DNA of 64,000 nt. Source: Chrysogorgia sp. JL179-B06 (taxonomy: Eukaryota; Cnidaria; Anthozoa; Scleralcyonacea; Chrysogorgiidae). The notes beneath the pieces were generated by a model. The model was not told the origin of the DNA. It searched no databases and saw nothing but the letters and a program-made list of their open reading frames with translations. The position numbers and the translations under genes are program-made. Location of the stretch: NCBI GenBank assembly GCA_035772405.1, contig JAYKKM010000217.1:1-64000 (forward strand), given 5' to 3'. Shown one piece after another: positions 24,122 through 33,759 of this stretch (the stretch's first letter is position 1; every line of letters begins with the position of its first letter).

Positions 24122-24668
24122 GATTGTTGCCGGATGTCATTAGTTTTACAGGGTAGCGTTGGACACTATGTCCGTGCTGTCCACAGCCGTAGCATTTGAT
24201 CGGCTTTCCGTCATAGTTGGCTTTACACCTGATGCCATCAACAGACACAAAAGATGGCAACGTGTCGTTGATGGTCATTGTCACCATTCGGGTGCCCGAT
24301 TGTATATGTGGGTAACCCTCTACCGGCAGATGTTTCACCGCGGTGATGATACCATACAATGCAAAAGCATCATGGAAAAGTTGGTTGGAAAATTGGAGCG
24401 GAGCTCCCTCGACAAACACCTGGTGTACGGCGGTATACGCAGGTGCTGCGGTTAGACGAACTTCCCGAAAGTCGAGCCCCATGATGTCGAAGTTGCGTCT
24501 CAGCTCCTTGGATGTGAATTCAATGCGGAATTGAAGACGCGGAAGGATCTGGATGCCCTTGACATTTTTTGGTCCGATGGCCAGAATAAAGTCGGCTCGG
24601 ACTACATTACGCTGTTGATTTCCAGCAATGCGTTGGGCAATGTGAACACAGATGTTGTGTTGTTCCAA
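23958..24668 (-). CDS. ORF1 (RNA-binding, CCHC-like) of U1-LINE copy 7
   Basis: This 236-codon frame contains VRADFILAIGPKNVKGIQIL, RRNFDIMGLDFREVRLT, GYPHIQSGTRMVTMTIN and the knuckle CYGCGQHGHSVQRYP. The last zinc ligand is Y where copy 2 has C, so the knuckle is damaged. ORF1 in Tx1-like elements binds element RNA during transposition. The ATG at 24668 lies 48 bp from an AT-rich tract, as in other copies. The N-terminus differs from copies 1 and 5 (VWNSTTSVVTLP), suggesting a frameshift near the start. Confidence 0.65.
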   Translation of the reverse strand: MEQHNICVHIAQRIAGNQQRNVVRADFILAIGPKNVKGIQILPRLQFRIEFTSKELRRNFDIMGLDFREVRLTAAPAYTAVHQVFVEGAPLQFSNQLFHDAFALYGIITAVKHLPVEGYPHIQSGTRMVTMTINDTLPSFVSVDGIRCKANYDGKPIKCYGCGQHGHSVQRYPVKLMTSGNNRGRSVESGAGNSTTAALNTGTKTTKSYLCSHCRTHWHCCHYSIASPGHYQGSSS

Positions 24669-24716
24669 AGTGGAAACTGCTTCGCATGAGCCATGATAGG
24701 AAATAACAGCAGATAG

Positions 24717-25080
24717 TTGGGTTCTCAGATGTATATAATTATATGGTTATATATTGAAATAATATATAAATATGCGAAGAATTATGCGATATATATATAT
24801 ATATATATAATGTGTGTGTGTTTATATATCCGAACAATATATAGACAACCACACACAAAACATATATATAAATATATATATACTAATTATTGGAATATTT
24901 GTGGTTATATATTAGGTATATATATAAAAACACAGACAAAATGTATACGGAATATAGATATATCGATGGGATGTATTTATACACTTAGACGATATATAAC
25001 ACAATTAAACGAACAATATTTATATATATTTCACTTATATGCAGGCAGAGAAAATATACGAAATATATATTTGTATAAAA
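24717..25080. repeat. AT-rich, TA-repeat tract in LINE 5' UTR (copy 7)
   Basis: TATATA runs with interspersed GTGTGT sit directly upstream of ORF1. Copies 1, 2 and 5 have a similar AT-rich tract at the same position but with different sequence (6540-6740, 11815-11935, 52030-52110). Confidence 0.75.
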
Positions 25081-25219
25081 GCACAGAATGTGCTAAAGAG
25101 TGTCACACACACAGGCCAAGCCTGATGCAATACAAAATAGGGGAAATCCCAGCAGCATGGAGGACGCCTGCTATTCAGGGACAATAACCCCCAAAATCAC
25201 CCAGCAGGAATCACCCAGA

Positions 25220-25820
25220 GCATTTTGCCTCCGTGGTGGAAGGTCGGCGAAGATGGCCCTGGGATTGGCTGGTCACATGACACCCAGAATTTCGGGTTGT
25301 TTAGATATGATAATTTTTGTGGTCTTTGTTCCATTTCCTTTGTCGACTTTGTTGACCTGAATAATTTAGAAACGTTCAATGCTCTTCAGAGTTGTTCATG
25401 TTAGCATCCGTCGGCATAAAAGCAGCTAACAAGCTTAATAATCCACCATACATCCATGGTTATCTCTTACAAAACGTATGAAGAAAACATATATCCAATC
25501 ACTTCTAATTTGCTGTAAAATTTGAAGACAGCATTCAGATTTAGATGAATAAATTATACTCGGCTGAATTAATTGAGTTTTATGACAAGCCAATCGGATT
25601 ATAGAAATGGACCAGCCGATCCCAGGGGTCATCACCTACCTATACTATCAAGTTTTGTGATTGGTTGATTCAAACAATAAAATCAACCACAAAGAAACCA
25701 ATGTCCTAACCCTATCACTTTTGTTCCATATAGCCAATCACAAAACCTGTTCATTTTAGGTGCGTATTTACTCGATCCCAGGGCCATTTTCCCCGACCTT
25801 CTACCGTGGAGGCAAAATGC
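25220..25820. mobile_element. Inverted-repeat DNA element, about 0.6 kb
   Basis: The left arm 25220-25265 (CATTTTGCCTCCGTGGTGGA and on) is repeated in inverted form at 25774-25819, about 45 bp with few mismatches. The right arm continues into CCCTGGGAACGAGGTTG. The left counterpart of that outermost part is missing because LINE copy 7 ends there. No protein is visible inside. It is probably a non-autonomous DNA transposon, and the MITE below sits inside it next to the right arm. Confidence 0.65.
25627..25772. mobile_element. MITE copy 1 (about 146 bp)
   Basis: Begins GGTCATCACCTACCTATACT and ends GCGTATTTACT. Imperfect terminal inverted repeats share TTTTGTGATTGG. It is flanked by a 10-bp duplication CGATCCCAGG (25617-25626 and 25773-25782). 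A second copy lies at 37060-37210. Duplications of 9-10 bp are usual for Mutator-like elements, but the superfamily is not proven. Confidence 0.7.
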
Positions 25821-25834
25821 CCTGGGAACGAGGT

Positions 25835-25869
25835 TGTAGCATACCCGATATTAAGCTGATAAGAACAGA
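25835..25869 (-). pseudogene. U2 snRNA fragment (about nt 35-65)
   Basis: The reverse complement TCTGTTCTTATCAGCTTAAT followed by ATCGGGTATGCTA matches the U2 copy at 52960-52993 with one change. Only about 35 nt remain. It lies between the 3' side of RLE-LINE copy 1 and the inverted-repeat element. Confidence 0.75.
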
Positions 25870-26192
25870 GATTTATTACATCAATGTTCAAAAGTGATGG
25901 GTCATAAAACGGTTTATGTGTAATATCGAAAATTCTAATCATGTGTCCTAGTGACTTCTTATATTGTATATCCTAAATTTGGGGTGTGTGCATTTATGAA
26001 AAGGGTAGTTACTCTCATGGGTTGTAGTATCTCCGACTAAGGCATGTGTCCGAATGACTGGCATGATTATAAAAAGGAGCATAGACAATGAAAAAAGGGT
26101 TAAAAATATAATTTAAAGTGTCTGTTCTTGTTTTTGAAAGATTGTTCACAGCACCGTGGTGCTGGCAGTCTCAGCGTTGGAGGCGCTGCAGT

Positions 26193-26706
26193 TTATGCCG
26201 AGGTGGTGGCGGTATACGTCATTAGAGTTGTACAGAAGAGGGATTTGTAGCTTCTAGTCATACCAAGGTGCCGTAAAACAGTTTCATTTGGAGGGAACCA
26301 AACTCTGAGTGCTCCGATGGCAAAGCCAAAGACTTCGCAAGTAAGGCCGTTCGAGGTGAAATGGTCTTTGAGCGGCTGGTACTTCTCAACTTTTAATTTG
26401 GCAGCATCGGCGAGAGCATCGGGACCATTCTCGAAAGGAGAGCAAACGTCGATTATGGAGACCCGGTTGGCTTCTTTAACCACAATGTCTGGTGGAAGCG
26501 AGAGTTGGCTGTCTGATAACTTCCCCGAAGCAGATGGCGTTGGTGAGGCGGTCGACTATCTTGTCGTGGCGCTGACGAATTGCTACCATGTTTTGGTTAC
26601 AATGATTTAGCACATGGGGTAGCGTTTCGTCAGATGCACAATGACGGCATCGTGGGATAATGGTGGACCACCTACTTTTGGGTGCATTCAGCGGCAAACA
26701 GTTCAA
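26193..26706 (-). pseudogene. CCHC knuckle and restriction-like endonuclease, RLE-LINE copy 1
   Basis: The frame 26476-26706 carries CRHCASDETLPHVLNHC, a CX2C...HX4C knuckle. The next frame, 26193-26483, reads VKEANRVSIIDVCSPFENG and then KLKVEKYQPLKDHF. The D...D plus K-x-x-KY pattern is typical of the restriction-like endonuclease of R2, R4 and NeSL elements, which nicks the target DNA. A frameshift separates the two parts. Confidence 0.75.
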
Positions 26707-27449
26707 CCTGGCTTTGTGGATGAACCTCCAATCCTGGAAGCGGAGGTAAAGGCCGGTATACTACCAGATGGAGCCATTTGCAAACAGGTCAGCGGCGAGG
26801 GCGACAGCGACTTTGCCTTGGTCAGGGAGGGCTTTTAACTGTTTTGCATAGGTGTTGAAGTGGTGCAGGCATCGGGAGGCGACTTTGGCAAGGATTGGAC
26901 CAGAGTCGGGTGAAGCGATGCTTGGCGAATCTGAGACTGGCATGGTAAACTGGATCTGCAGGCACCAGGCGACTTTGCGGGCTCGGGTCCACAACGACTG
27001 GGCACGGTATCGCATGCTCGTCAGTGTCGTCAGCGGCGGCGGAGAGGTAGTTGGCGATCAACGCAGGTGTTGGGTTGGATCTGGCGGCATGTTGGACAGT
27101 CCGGATCAGCTCTGCCTTGGCCACACCAGAGACAGTAGTAGGAGGCCGAGCGGTTAGGGAGGTTACAAATCTGTCTCAGGACACGGACGAGAGTCGAGCG
27201 GTAGTTGTCCAGAGATTTCTTTTTCGGATTTACAGCTCGGAGGGCGAAGGTTAGACAAACGAGCGGACAGCGTCTAGCTTTTGCCAAGGTGCCAGCGCCG
27301 AGTTGGCGATCTACGACGTTAATCTGGGCACTAAGGAAGGGAGGTCATTGCAGTTCTGGATGAGGCCAATCGGGACTCCCAGGTAGCAGTACTATTCTTC
27401 GTTATTGAGTGCTGCAATAACCTTGTCTTGTAAGACGAAGTCATTCAAT

Positions 27450-28062
27450 TCAAACTTGTTGGGGGAATCCTTCGAGTTCCTGAACGAGAGTGTGGCACAC
27501 TTGTCTAGACGGAAGGCGAGACCGAGCTGGTTGGCGGAGGTTTTGGATGGCTTCAGGTTTTCGGGCAAGGAGGACTAGGTCATCGGCGTAGGCGGAGATG
27601 GGAATTTTGTGGTGCTTGGCCGGGCCGGATCGGTTTCGTTGGGCAGCGGCTTTGGTGGAGCGGAGGGGGCTCATCGGGCAACCTTGCTTAACACCAGCGT
27701 TGTGCTCGTAGCACCCCTCACATGGAAAGGCATTTTTCTGCTCGGCCGAAAGGAGTTCATTTTCGATTGCCCATGCCGAGAGACGTTTGCCCAAGACACC
27801 CATGAGCAACTTGTACAAGCAGGACATGAGTGCAATGGGCCTGAAGTTATTGGTCATCATTGGTCAAGCCCTTCTTGTGTATCAGAATGATCATTGCGGA
27901 TTTCCACTCCGGCGGTACATCTTTCTGGTGGATACAATAAGAGAAGATGAGGGAGAGGATTTTGCCAGACGAGTCGATCTTCTTTAGGTGTCTGTATTCG
28001 ATGCGGTCGGGGCCTGGTGCGGTGTTGGAGGTCAAGCTAAGTTTGCGGCTAACTTCCTCAGA
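27450..28062 (-). pseudogene. Reverse transcriptase, RLE-LINE copy 1
   Basis: NTAPGPDRIEYRHLKKID and ALMSCLYKLLMGVLGKRLS (fingers) are followed by CEGCYEH joined directly to AGVKQGCPMSP (motif B), then SAYADDLVLLARK (motif C). Compared with RLE copy 2, about 80 codons containing motif A (WLDLRNAFGSIPH in copy 2) are deleted between CEGCYEH and AGVKQG. The enzyme is dead. Its upstream part is cut by the hAT element at 28062. Confidence 0.75.
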
Positions 28063-29756
28063 AAATAGTATCAAGACGAAGAACAGGATACTATTGCGAG
28101 GATAAATTACTTTATGATAACACATGGGCTGAAGAGGGAAGATGCTAATGATCGAGGAAAGTGGAGGAAACTGTCGTGGGGAACCACCGGCCAACCCCTG
28201 CGTAAGTGGGGAAAACGGCCGTAAAACGTCTGTTGTTGTTTTGTTGATAACATGATAACACAGAAACAACCTGTGTTCGGTGATATCAAACAAAATATAA
28301 ACTAAACTGGTAAAGCATCACTTGGATTGGTAGCCGGCCAGATTTTTCTGGTCAGACTCTGCCCCGAAGCGAAAATTAACAGTTATAAATTGTAAATAAT
28401 AATGAGAACGACAACCACAGTATGCTCGTGCTCGCCGCAAAAACGAAGAGAAGACTTAGCTAAGAAAACAGATGGGCTTCCTTATCGCATATAAACAAGA
28501 GAATATGCCACAAAGCCAAAATATAAACGTGCGCACGGATATGTACGGCACAGGATTTACAATATTATAATAGTGTAAGCGGAGTCAAACAGCCAAACGC
28601 GGGCTGAAGACTATAAGGAATAATAATATATATATAATATAGATAACAATTTAAACAAGGAGTCTACTAGCCAAACACGGGCTAGAGACTATAAATACAC
28701 GAATACTGGGAAACCTAATCGAAAGAAAGTGTTCGACTGGTTCGGTACTTCGCCTGTCAAGCAGCTAAAGTCTTCCAACTGTCAAACGGACAAACAAAAC
28801 GAAACAAACGACTTACGGGGGCAGATAGAGCTCAAAGATGCACCAAGCCTCCACCAGAGGGCAGCAACTGGTAGCTAAGATGTCGCGCTTTCCAGGCAGC
28901 CAAGCCTCTAAGCCTATGCTGCTACGGACGGATTTACGGACGGCGTTTCCCCTTTTGCCTGGTCCCCTTCTTCGGAGGAGGAGGACCCCGTTTTGTCTTG
29001 ATCCATTTCATCCTCAATTCCGCTGCATTCAGATGGCACAAGGACATGATCCGCCTCTTCATTTGCGCTTGTCTCTTTGTCTTATCACATGTGGCATGGA
29101 TGGAGCTCAGCAAGAAACCCCAAAGAGCTTGTAGATAATAAGTACAGGCCAGTATAACTATTCTATTTTCTAATCTATTATACATTATACCTAGGACTTT
29201 TCCACCTAGAGTAGAGTACTACTAGTAGACTGCTAAGTCTAAAGAGACTAGAAGAGAAATGTTCGATTAGTCTAATTTCAATCTCCGATTTTTTTGTTAG
29301 CCCACATCTTAACTGCCTTGTCAAATTGGAACTCTCCTATGCTTGGCCCCTCGATGACTAACCGCATGAGTCCATCTAAGGTCGGTTGGCTCATTCTATT
29401 GCGAAGATATGTTTTAATTATTTTCATTTGGGAGAAATCCCTTTCGCAATCTGCAGTATGAGGTGGAAGGACTCTATAACATGCAGCCAAGGACGTGATG
29501 ATTGGGAACACCCTGCGTAAACCCGCATCGGAACAAAGCTTTTCAAGGATTTCTGTTGCTGTTGCTGTTGCTGTTTTGCCATTTACAATCTTCAGGTGAT
29601 CATCAAAGTATTGTTTGAAAACGGCCCACTCCACAAGAGCATCTTCTACTGGGTATCCCCCAAATCTTTCAATTAACACTTTCACATGATCGTCTCCATA
29701 GTTCGTATCATCTTCTAATCCTTCGCCAATTCTTAGCATCTCCGGTTCGAATATGC
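28062..29756 (-). mobile_element. hAT-type DNA transposon, copy A (5'-deleted)
   Basis: It matches 33760-35250 along its whole length with small indels. The left end AAAATAGTATC pairs with GATACTATT a few bases further in, giving a 9-bp subterminal palindrome. The minus strand codes for the C-terminal part of a hAT transposase. On the right the match to copy B stops at about 29756 and RLE-LINE sequence resumes, so the transposase N-terminus is lost. It sits inside the RT of RLE-LINE copy 1. Confidence 0.65.
29278..29739 (-). pseudogene. hAT transposase C-terminal dimerisation region, copy A
   Basis: The 153-codon frame includes DAGLRRVFPIITSLAACYRV, PPHTADCERDFSQMKIIKTY and LRNRMSQPTLDGLMRLVIEG. 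This is the hAT dimerisation domain at the transposase C-terminus (the ERDFSQMKIIKT...RNRM signature). The stop is followed by copy-specific 3' sequence. The catalytic DDE part is absent. Copy B is longer. Confidence 0.8.
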
Positions 29757-30863
29757 TGATGGCGCAGCAAAGAGGTCCTCGTCGATGGCGACAGCAGGAA
29801 CATGCTCATCTAGAGCCTGCTTTCAGCCTCGTCAATGGAGCCCATGTATACTGGTGCGTCGACCGCTCGTTTTTTGGAATGCCTGTAGAGGGCAACGATC
29901 TTCGAAGCGTTGGAAGGGCCGGCCATGCGGAGGTCTTCCTGGTGGGGGTATATTGGTAGGAGGTTGGGCAGGTCGTCTCGTGGAGTTTGCCCACAATTAT
30001 TGGGCCATGTCTCTGGACTCGGTGGCGAAGGTCAGGCGATTGCCACAGAACTCTTCCCAAGAAAGATCGTGGGAGAAGATCTCTGTCCAGTTTTTCCGAA
30101 AAGCGTCTAACCGGAGTGTGGTTGCTTCCGGTGACATGGTGGTTTCAGTTTGAGGGTTGGTTTCTTGGCGTTCATCCTCTGGACTCGGTGGTGCCGGAAG
30201 CTGTGGTAGTGGTGGTTTGGGAGCTGGGCACGAAGGCACAGATGTGCAATTGTCAGGTCATGGCTGAGTCTGGTCTATCAGCTCGAAGGAGGAGACGTTA
30301 GGGCACATGGGTGCTCGAGACGTGTTGGGCGTTTCAACCAATTGAGGGGACCCACTGTATCCCTCAATGTCAGAGTCTTCTGCTAGAAACGGAAGTAGGT
30401 TACGTTCGATACGTGAGAAGAGTCGGTCAGCCTCACTAGATCTGTGGGACTGGCCGAAGAAGTCGCTGGCGACCGAACGGTGGGGTAGTCTGCAACGGCT
30501 GGGCTCGGCGATTGGTTGGTGCCTTGTATCTTGGGTGCCAGATGGTGGTGAGGACAGTGAGGCACTTGTGGATACAACAGGCGGAGGGCTGTTCGGTGAT
30601 ATCGGATTGGCGGCAACAGCGTACTCTTCCACAAACCTGGCCACTGTGGCAGATAGTGGTTCAGTTTGGGTGAGGAAGGTTGGGGAGAGCGTTGGCGATG
30701 GTAGGATCGGTTCTTCTTGCGGGTCATCAACCTGAACCGGCGTTAGCAGGCTTTCATTCACGGATAGCAAAGCGACTTGAAAACAAACTCGGTTCTTTTT
30801 GCAGGTCATCGACCTGAACCGGTGGTGGCGGGTTCGCGGTGGTGGAGGTATCCACAGGGGCAA
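29757..30863 (-). pseudogene. Proline/serine-rich N-terminal region, RLE-LINE copy 1
   Basis: Frames 30258-30863 and 29997-30239 are rich in Pro, Ser and Thr (PAPKPPLPQLPAPPSPEDER). Near 30090 they include FRKNWTEIFSHDLSWEEFC, which matches the FNQELPWEAFSDLC block of RLE copy 2 at about 40020. Such low-complexity linkers lie between the zinc fingers and the RT in RLE LINEs. Frameshifts break it. Confidence 0.55.
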
Positions 30864-30869
30864 ATAAAT

Positions 30870-33015
30870 AATTTAATGAACCAATATTGCAGCAACAGCT
30901 GAATTACATTGGGAAACTAGCTACAAAGATACTATGTCTATAAATTACATGATCGTACTAGAGCAGATATAAAAGACTTCCTAAATCTATCAGTATGATA
31001 ACGAGGTTCGATAAATAGTCGTTTATGTCTTAGAGAATATCTTGAGTTGACATTAAAGGTGGGTAGTAATTGATGCAACCTATGCGTACGATCGTTCACA
31101 ATGGACTTAAACAGTTTTTCGCAGAACACACTGCGACGATCAGCTAGCGTGGGGAGCTTGCAGGTTGTTAGACCATCACTGTATGCTACACCAGGTCCCA
31201 AGATGATACGAATGGCACGTTTTTGGATACGCTCCAGATCGTCACTGAGATATCCAGGCAGGGCGTAATGGAAAACGGGCGAGGCATATTCCACAACACT
31301 ACGAATGCACGTACAATAAAAATAGACAATGTCCTTGGCGGAAACTTTAGCGCGCTTCAGTTGTGTAAGAAAGTACATAAGTTTAGATGCCTTTTTCACC
31401 ACAGAGTTGACGTGACAGTTCCACTTAAGATCATTGCTAATAATAATTCCCAAAACCTTGACTTGCCTAACAAGTTCGAGTTCTTTGTCATTAATGGTCA
31501 ACAGTGGACATTGAGTTACCGATTTGGAAAATTGTACACGCATTTCTTTACACTTTCTTTCATTGAGCGTGAACCTTAAATTGGTTGACTGGCTATGGAT
31601 ACTGTCAGCTACTCTTTGCATGTCGCTTGCACACCCCTTCAGGACGACTTCTATGATTGTAAGGTCGTCGACATATTTCCACAATTTGACACCGCTGACA
31701 TCTAGATCATTGATCATCAGAAGGTAAAGCCAAGGGCCTAATTTGGTGCCTTGGGGAACTCCTGCAGGAACGGGACACCAATCAGAGTAGAAACGACCTT
31801 CTAATTTTACTCTCTGCTGGCGACCAGTAAGAAAATTGGTTACCCAAGTTGTAACCCAACGTGGTAGGTCAAGAGTTAGGAGCTTTCCAACAAGGATTTG
31901 ATGGTCGATGAGGTCAAAAGCTTTACGAAAATCGAGTAAAGCCATCCTAACAAGAGAGCCGTTACAATCCGTCGAGGTTGTGAGATGGTGAATCATACTA
32001 ATGAGGGCATGAGTGGTCGAAGACTTTGGCACAGTACCAAATTGACGTGGGTCTACTTCCGCTAGCATGGCTGGCTTGATGTATTTTTCGACTACAACCT
32101 CTTCTGCCATTTTTGACAGAATGGGAGTCAGTGAAATAGGTCGTAGATGATTATCAACTTCAAACACAGGCTTTTGCTTAGGTAAGGGTACAACATCGGC
32201 CATTTTCCAAGATGCGGTAGTTGGCATTCGCGGAAGGAAGCATTGAAGATGTCATTAACGGGCTTAGCTAAAACATCCGCGTTTTCTTTAAGAATCCAAC
32301 TCGGAAGACAGTCGGGTCCAGGCGCTTTCGAAGACTTTAAGTGCACTAACTGTAGGAAAACAGAGTCATCAGTGGAAACATCTTCCAGCGTCGCTACCTC
32401 AGTTGGAGAACAAGGTTCGTGTCGTGAAGATAGTGGCGAAAAGGAAGCCATTGGTGATAAAAAAGCTTGATTAATACGGTTGGCCAAGTTAGTAAACTGA
32501 ACACAAGGAGAAGAAATCCCATCATTGACATTGTTCAACAAAAGGCGTAAATCATTCGATGGTGAGATGGGGTCCATTCCACTCAAGGATTTTACTTGTT
32601 TCCACCAATGTTTGGGCTTAGCCTCCTTTAAGTGGCACACTTTTGATTGGAAAAAGGCATCACGACATTTCTTCCTCTCTTCATTAACACGATTACGAAG
32701 AACCTTGAAAAGGGCTACGTTGCCATTTGCGAACGCTTCTTGGCGCTGTTTGACGAGAGCTTTAAAATGCGGAGTTATCCATGCAGGCTCGTTAGAGCAG
32801 GACTTCAAGCATTTTAGAGGTAACAGGATTTCCATGCCGGTTCGAATGATCGTTTCGAAAGTTGCAAGCTTTTCTTCACAACCGTGGTGGACATCAAGGA
32901 TAGACCAGTCGATTTCTTTGACAAAAGCGCTAAAAGCAGCTCTGCGACTAGCCCGTAAATCTCTGATCTTGCGTGTAACTTTCTTTTTGTCAGACAGACT
33001 TCTTGATTTTGGTTA
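30870..33015 (-). mobile_element. CR1/L2-like LINE, 5'-truncated, inside RLE-LINE copy 1
   Basis: The minus strand carries a 5'-truncated ORF2: a region before the RT, the RT, and a C-terminal domain. The 3' end near 30870 shows AT-rich ATTATTTATTTG sequence of the kind found at CR1/L2-type 3' ends. No endonuclease remains. It splits the N-terminal part of the RLE LINE, so it is a younger insertion than that element. Confidence 0.7.
30938..32835 (-). pseudogene. ORF2 reverse transcriptase of CR1/L2-like LINE
   Basis: The frame 32835-32128 (ending ASFRECQLP) and the 429-codon frame 32227-30938 overlap and differ by one frameshift near 32225. RT motifs are complete: SKAPGPDCLPSWILK (fingers), LLDFRKAFDLIDH (motif A), AGVPQGTKLGPWLYLLMIN (motif B), WKYVDDLTII (motif C, YVDD), and VLGIIISNDLKWNCHVN (motif E region). 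The C-terminus RAIRIILGPGVAYS resembles jockey-like and CR1-like polymerases. With one frameshift this is the best-preserved RT in the window and may be recent. Confidence 0.85.
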
Positions 33016-33698
33016 CTGTTACGTGGTCTGTTACGTGGTCTGTTGTCTTCGAGGACTAGGCGGAATGGTGTGTTACCAATTGGCGAGGCCACGGGGGGTG
33101 AGGCTGGCCAGTTTGTACGATGCGGAGTCCGACGGCGCTTGCGGGAAGGTCTGGTTTGTGGTGGTGTCTGGATGGTTTTGGGCTCATCAGCAAGGAGGGC
33201 GTGCACCGGACACTGGCGTGGGAGCACATAGGTGGTCTCTACAGGCGTGGAGACGCTCTCTTCTAGAAGAGATGTAGTGGTGTCGCATTGGTGGGTGTTG
33301 CAACTACTGATAGATTCGGCGACTGTTCTATACGGCGATGATGGGTTGTTGTCGGGCTCTGCGGCAAGGATGGAGGCCAACGTGCACTGGCTAGGAAGCT
33401 CGTATGTCGAAGGTTGGACGACTGAGGCGTTCGGCGTGGAGGTTGACTGTGACACGGACTCGGTACTCACTGGTGATAACGCTGGTTTAACCTCTGTTTG
33501 GAGGCGTGCCTTGCAATGGGTGTAGTGGGTGGAAGCAGGTTTAAACTGCTCGTGGGGTTTGCCACATGCGAGGCACGTCGGTGTATTAACACGCAGAACA
33601 TTGTGTACTTTCCTCACGTGTTCGCGGCCAGAGAGAGGACAAGACGCATTCTCGTACGGTATCGTACATACTAAGGTAATTTCCTCTTCCTTGCTCAT
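33016..33698 (-). pseudogene. Zinc-finger N-terminus of RLE-LINE copy 1
   Basis: Starts MSKEEEITLVCTIPYENASC at 33698. It holds CPLSGREHVRKVH and CLACGKPHEQFKPASTHYTHC, which look like cysteine/histidine DNA-binding fingers typical of the N-termini of RLE LINEs. A Pro/Ser/Thr-rich part follows. Near 33015 the frame passes into the inserted CR1-like LINE (KRKLHARSE). The 5' UTR is cut short by hAT copy B about 60 bp upstream of the ATG. Confidence 0.6.
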
Positions 33699-33759
33699 GT
33701 TATGAGCGAGGTGTCGTTGGGAAATTGTATTTACAATTACGGTCTTTCAGAGAGGAGAT

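Larger units (their letters stand above)
20000..25219 (-). mobile_element. U1-inserted Tx1-like LINE, copy 7 (about 5.2 kb, near full length)
   Basis: The 3' end abuts U1 copy 1. Going 5': terminal hairpin (20013-20054), 3' UTR, C-terminal region (20490-21004), RT motifs B and C (21267-21700), linker (about 22000-22330), endonuclease remnant (about 22500-22990), ORF1 (about 23040-24668), AT-rich tract (24717-25080) and a 5' UTR with one clear stem-loop (25150-25172). At 25219 it stops inside an inverted-repeat element, not at a U1 sequence, so the original 5' junction is lost. The RT lacks the motif A segment. Confidence 0.8.
25880..33710 (-). mobile_element. RLE-type LINE (R2/NeSL/Utopia-like), copy 1, interrupted by two later insertions
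   Basis: Minus-strand order: zinc-finger N-terminus (33698 to about 33015), proline-rich region (30863 to about 29753), RT (about 28060-27450), CCHC plus restriction-like endonuclease (26706-26193), then probable 3' UTR to about 25880. A CR1-like LINE splits the N-terminal region (about 30870-33015) and a hAT copy splits the RT (28062-29752). The U2 fragment next to its 3' side fits a U2-targeting element. Utopia is the known RLE lineage in U2, but the lineage here needs a tree. Confidence 0.7.

Noticed and set aside
24717..25187. 156-codon plus-strand frame rich in Ile and Tyr.
   Set aside because: It is a translation of TATATA-rich 5' UTR of a LINE on the other strand.
32525..33277. 250-codon plus-strand frame opposite the CR1-like and RLE LINEs.
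   Set aside because: It is antisense to identified retrotransposon coding sequence and crosses the junction between two elements. No domain is seen.
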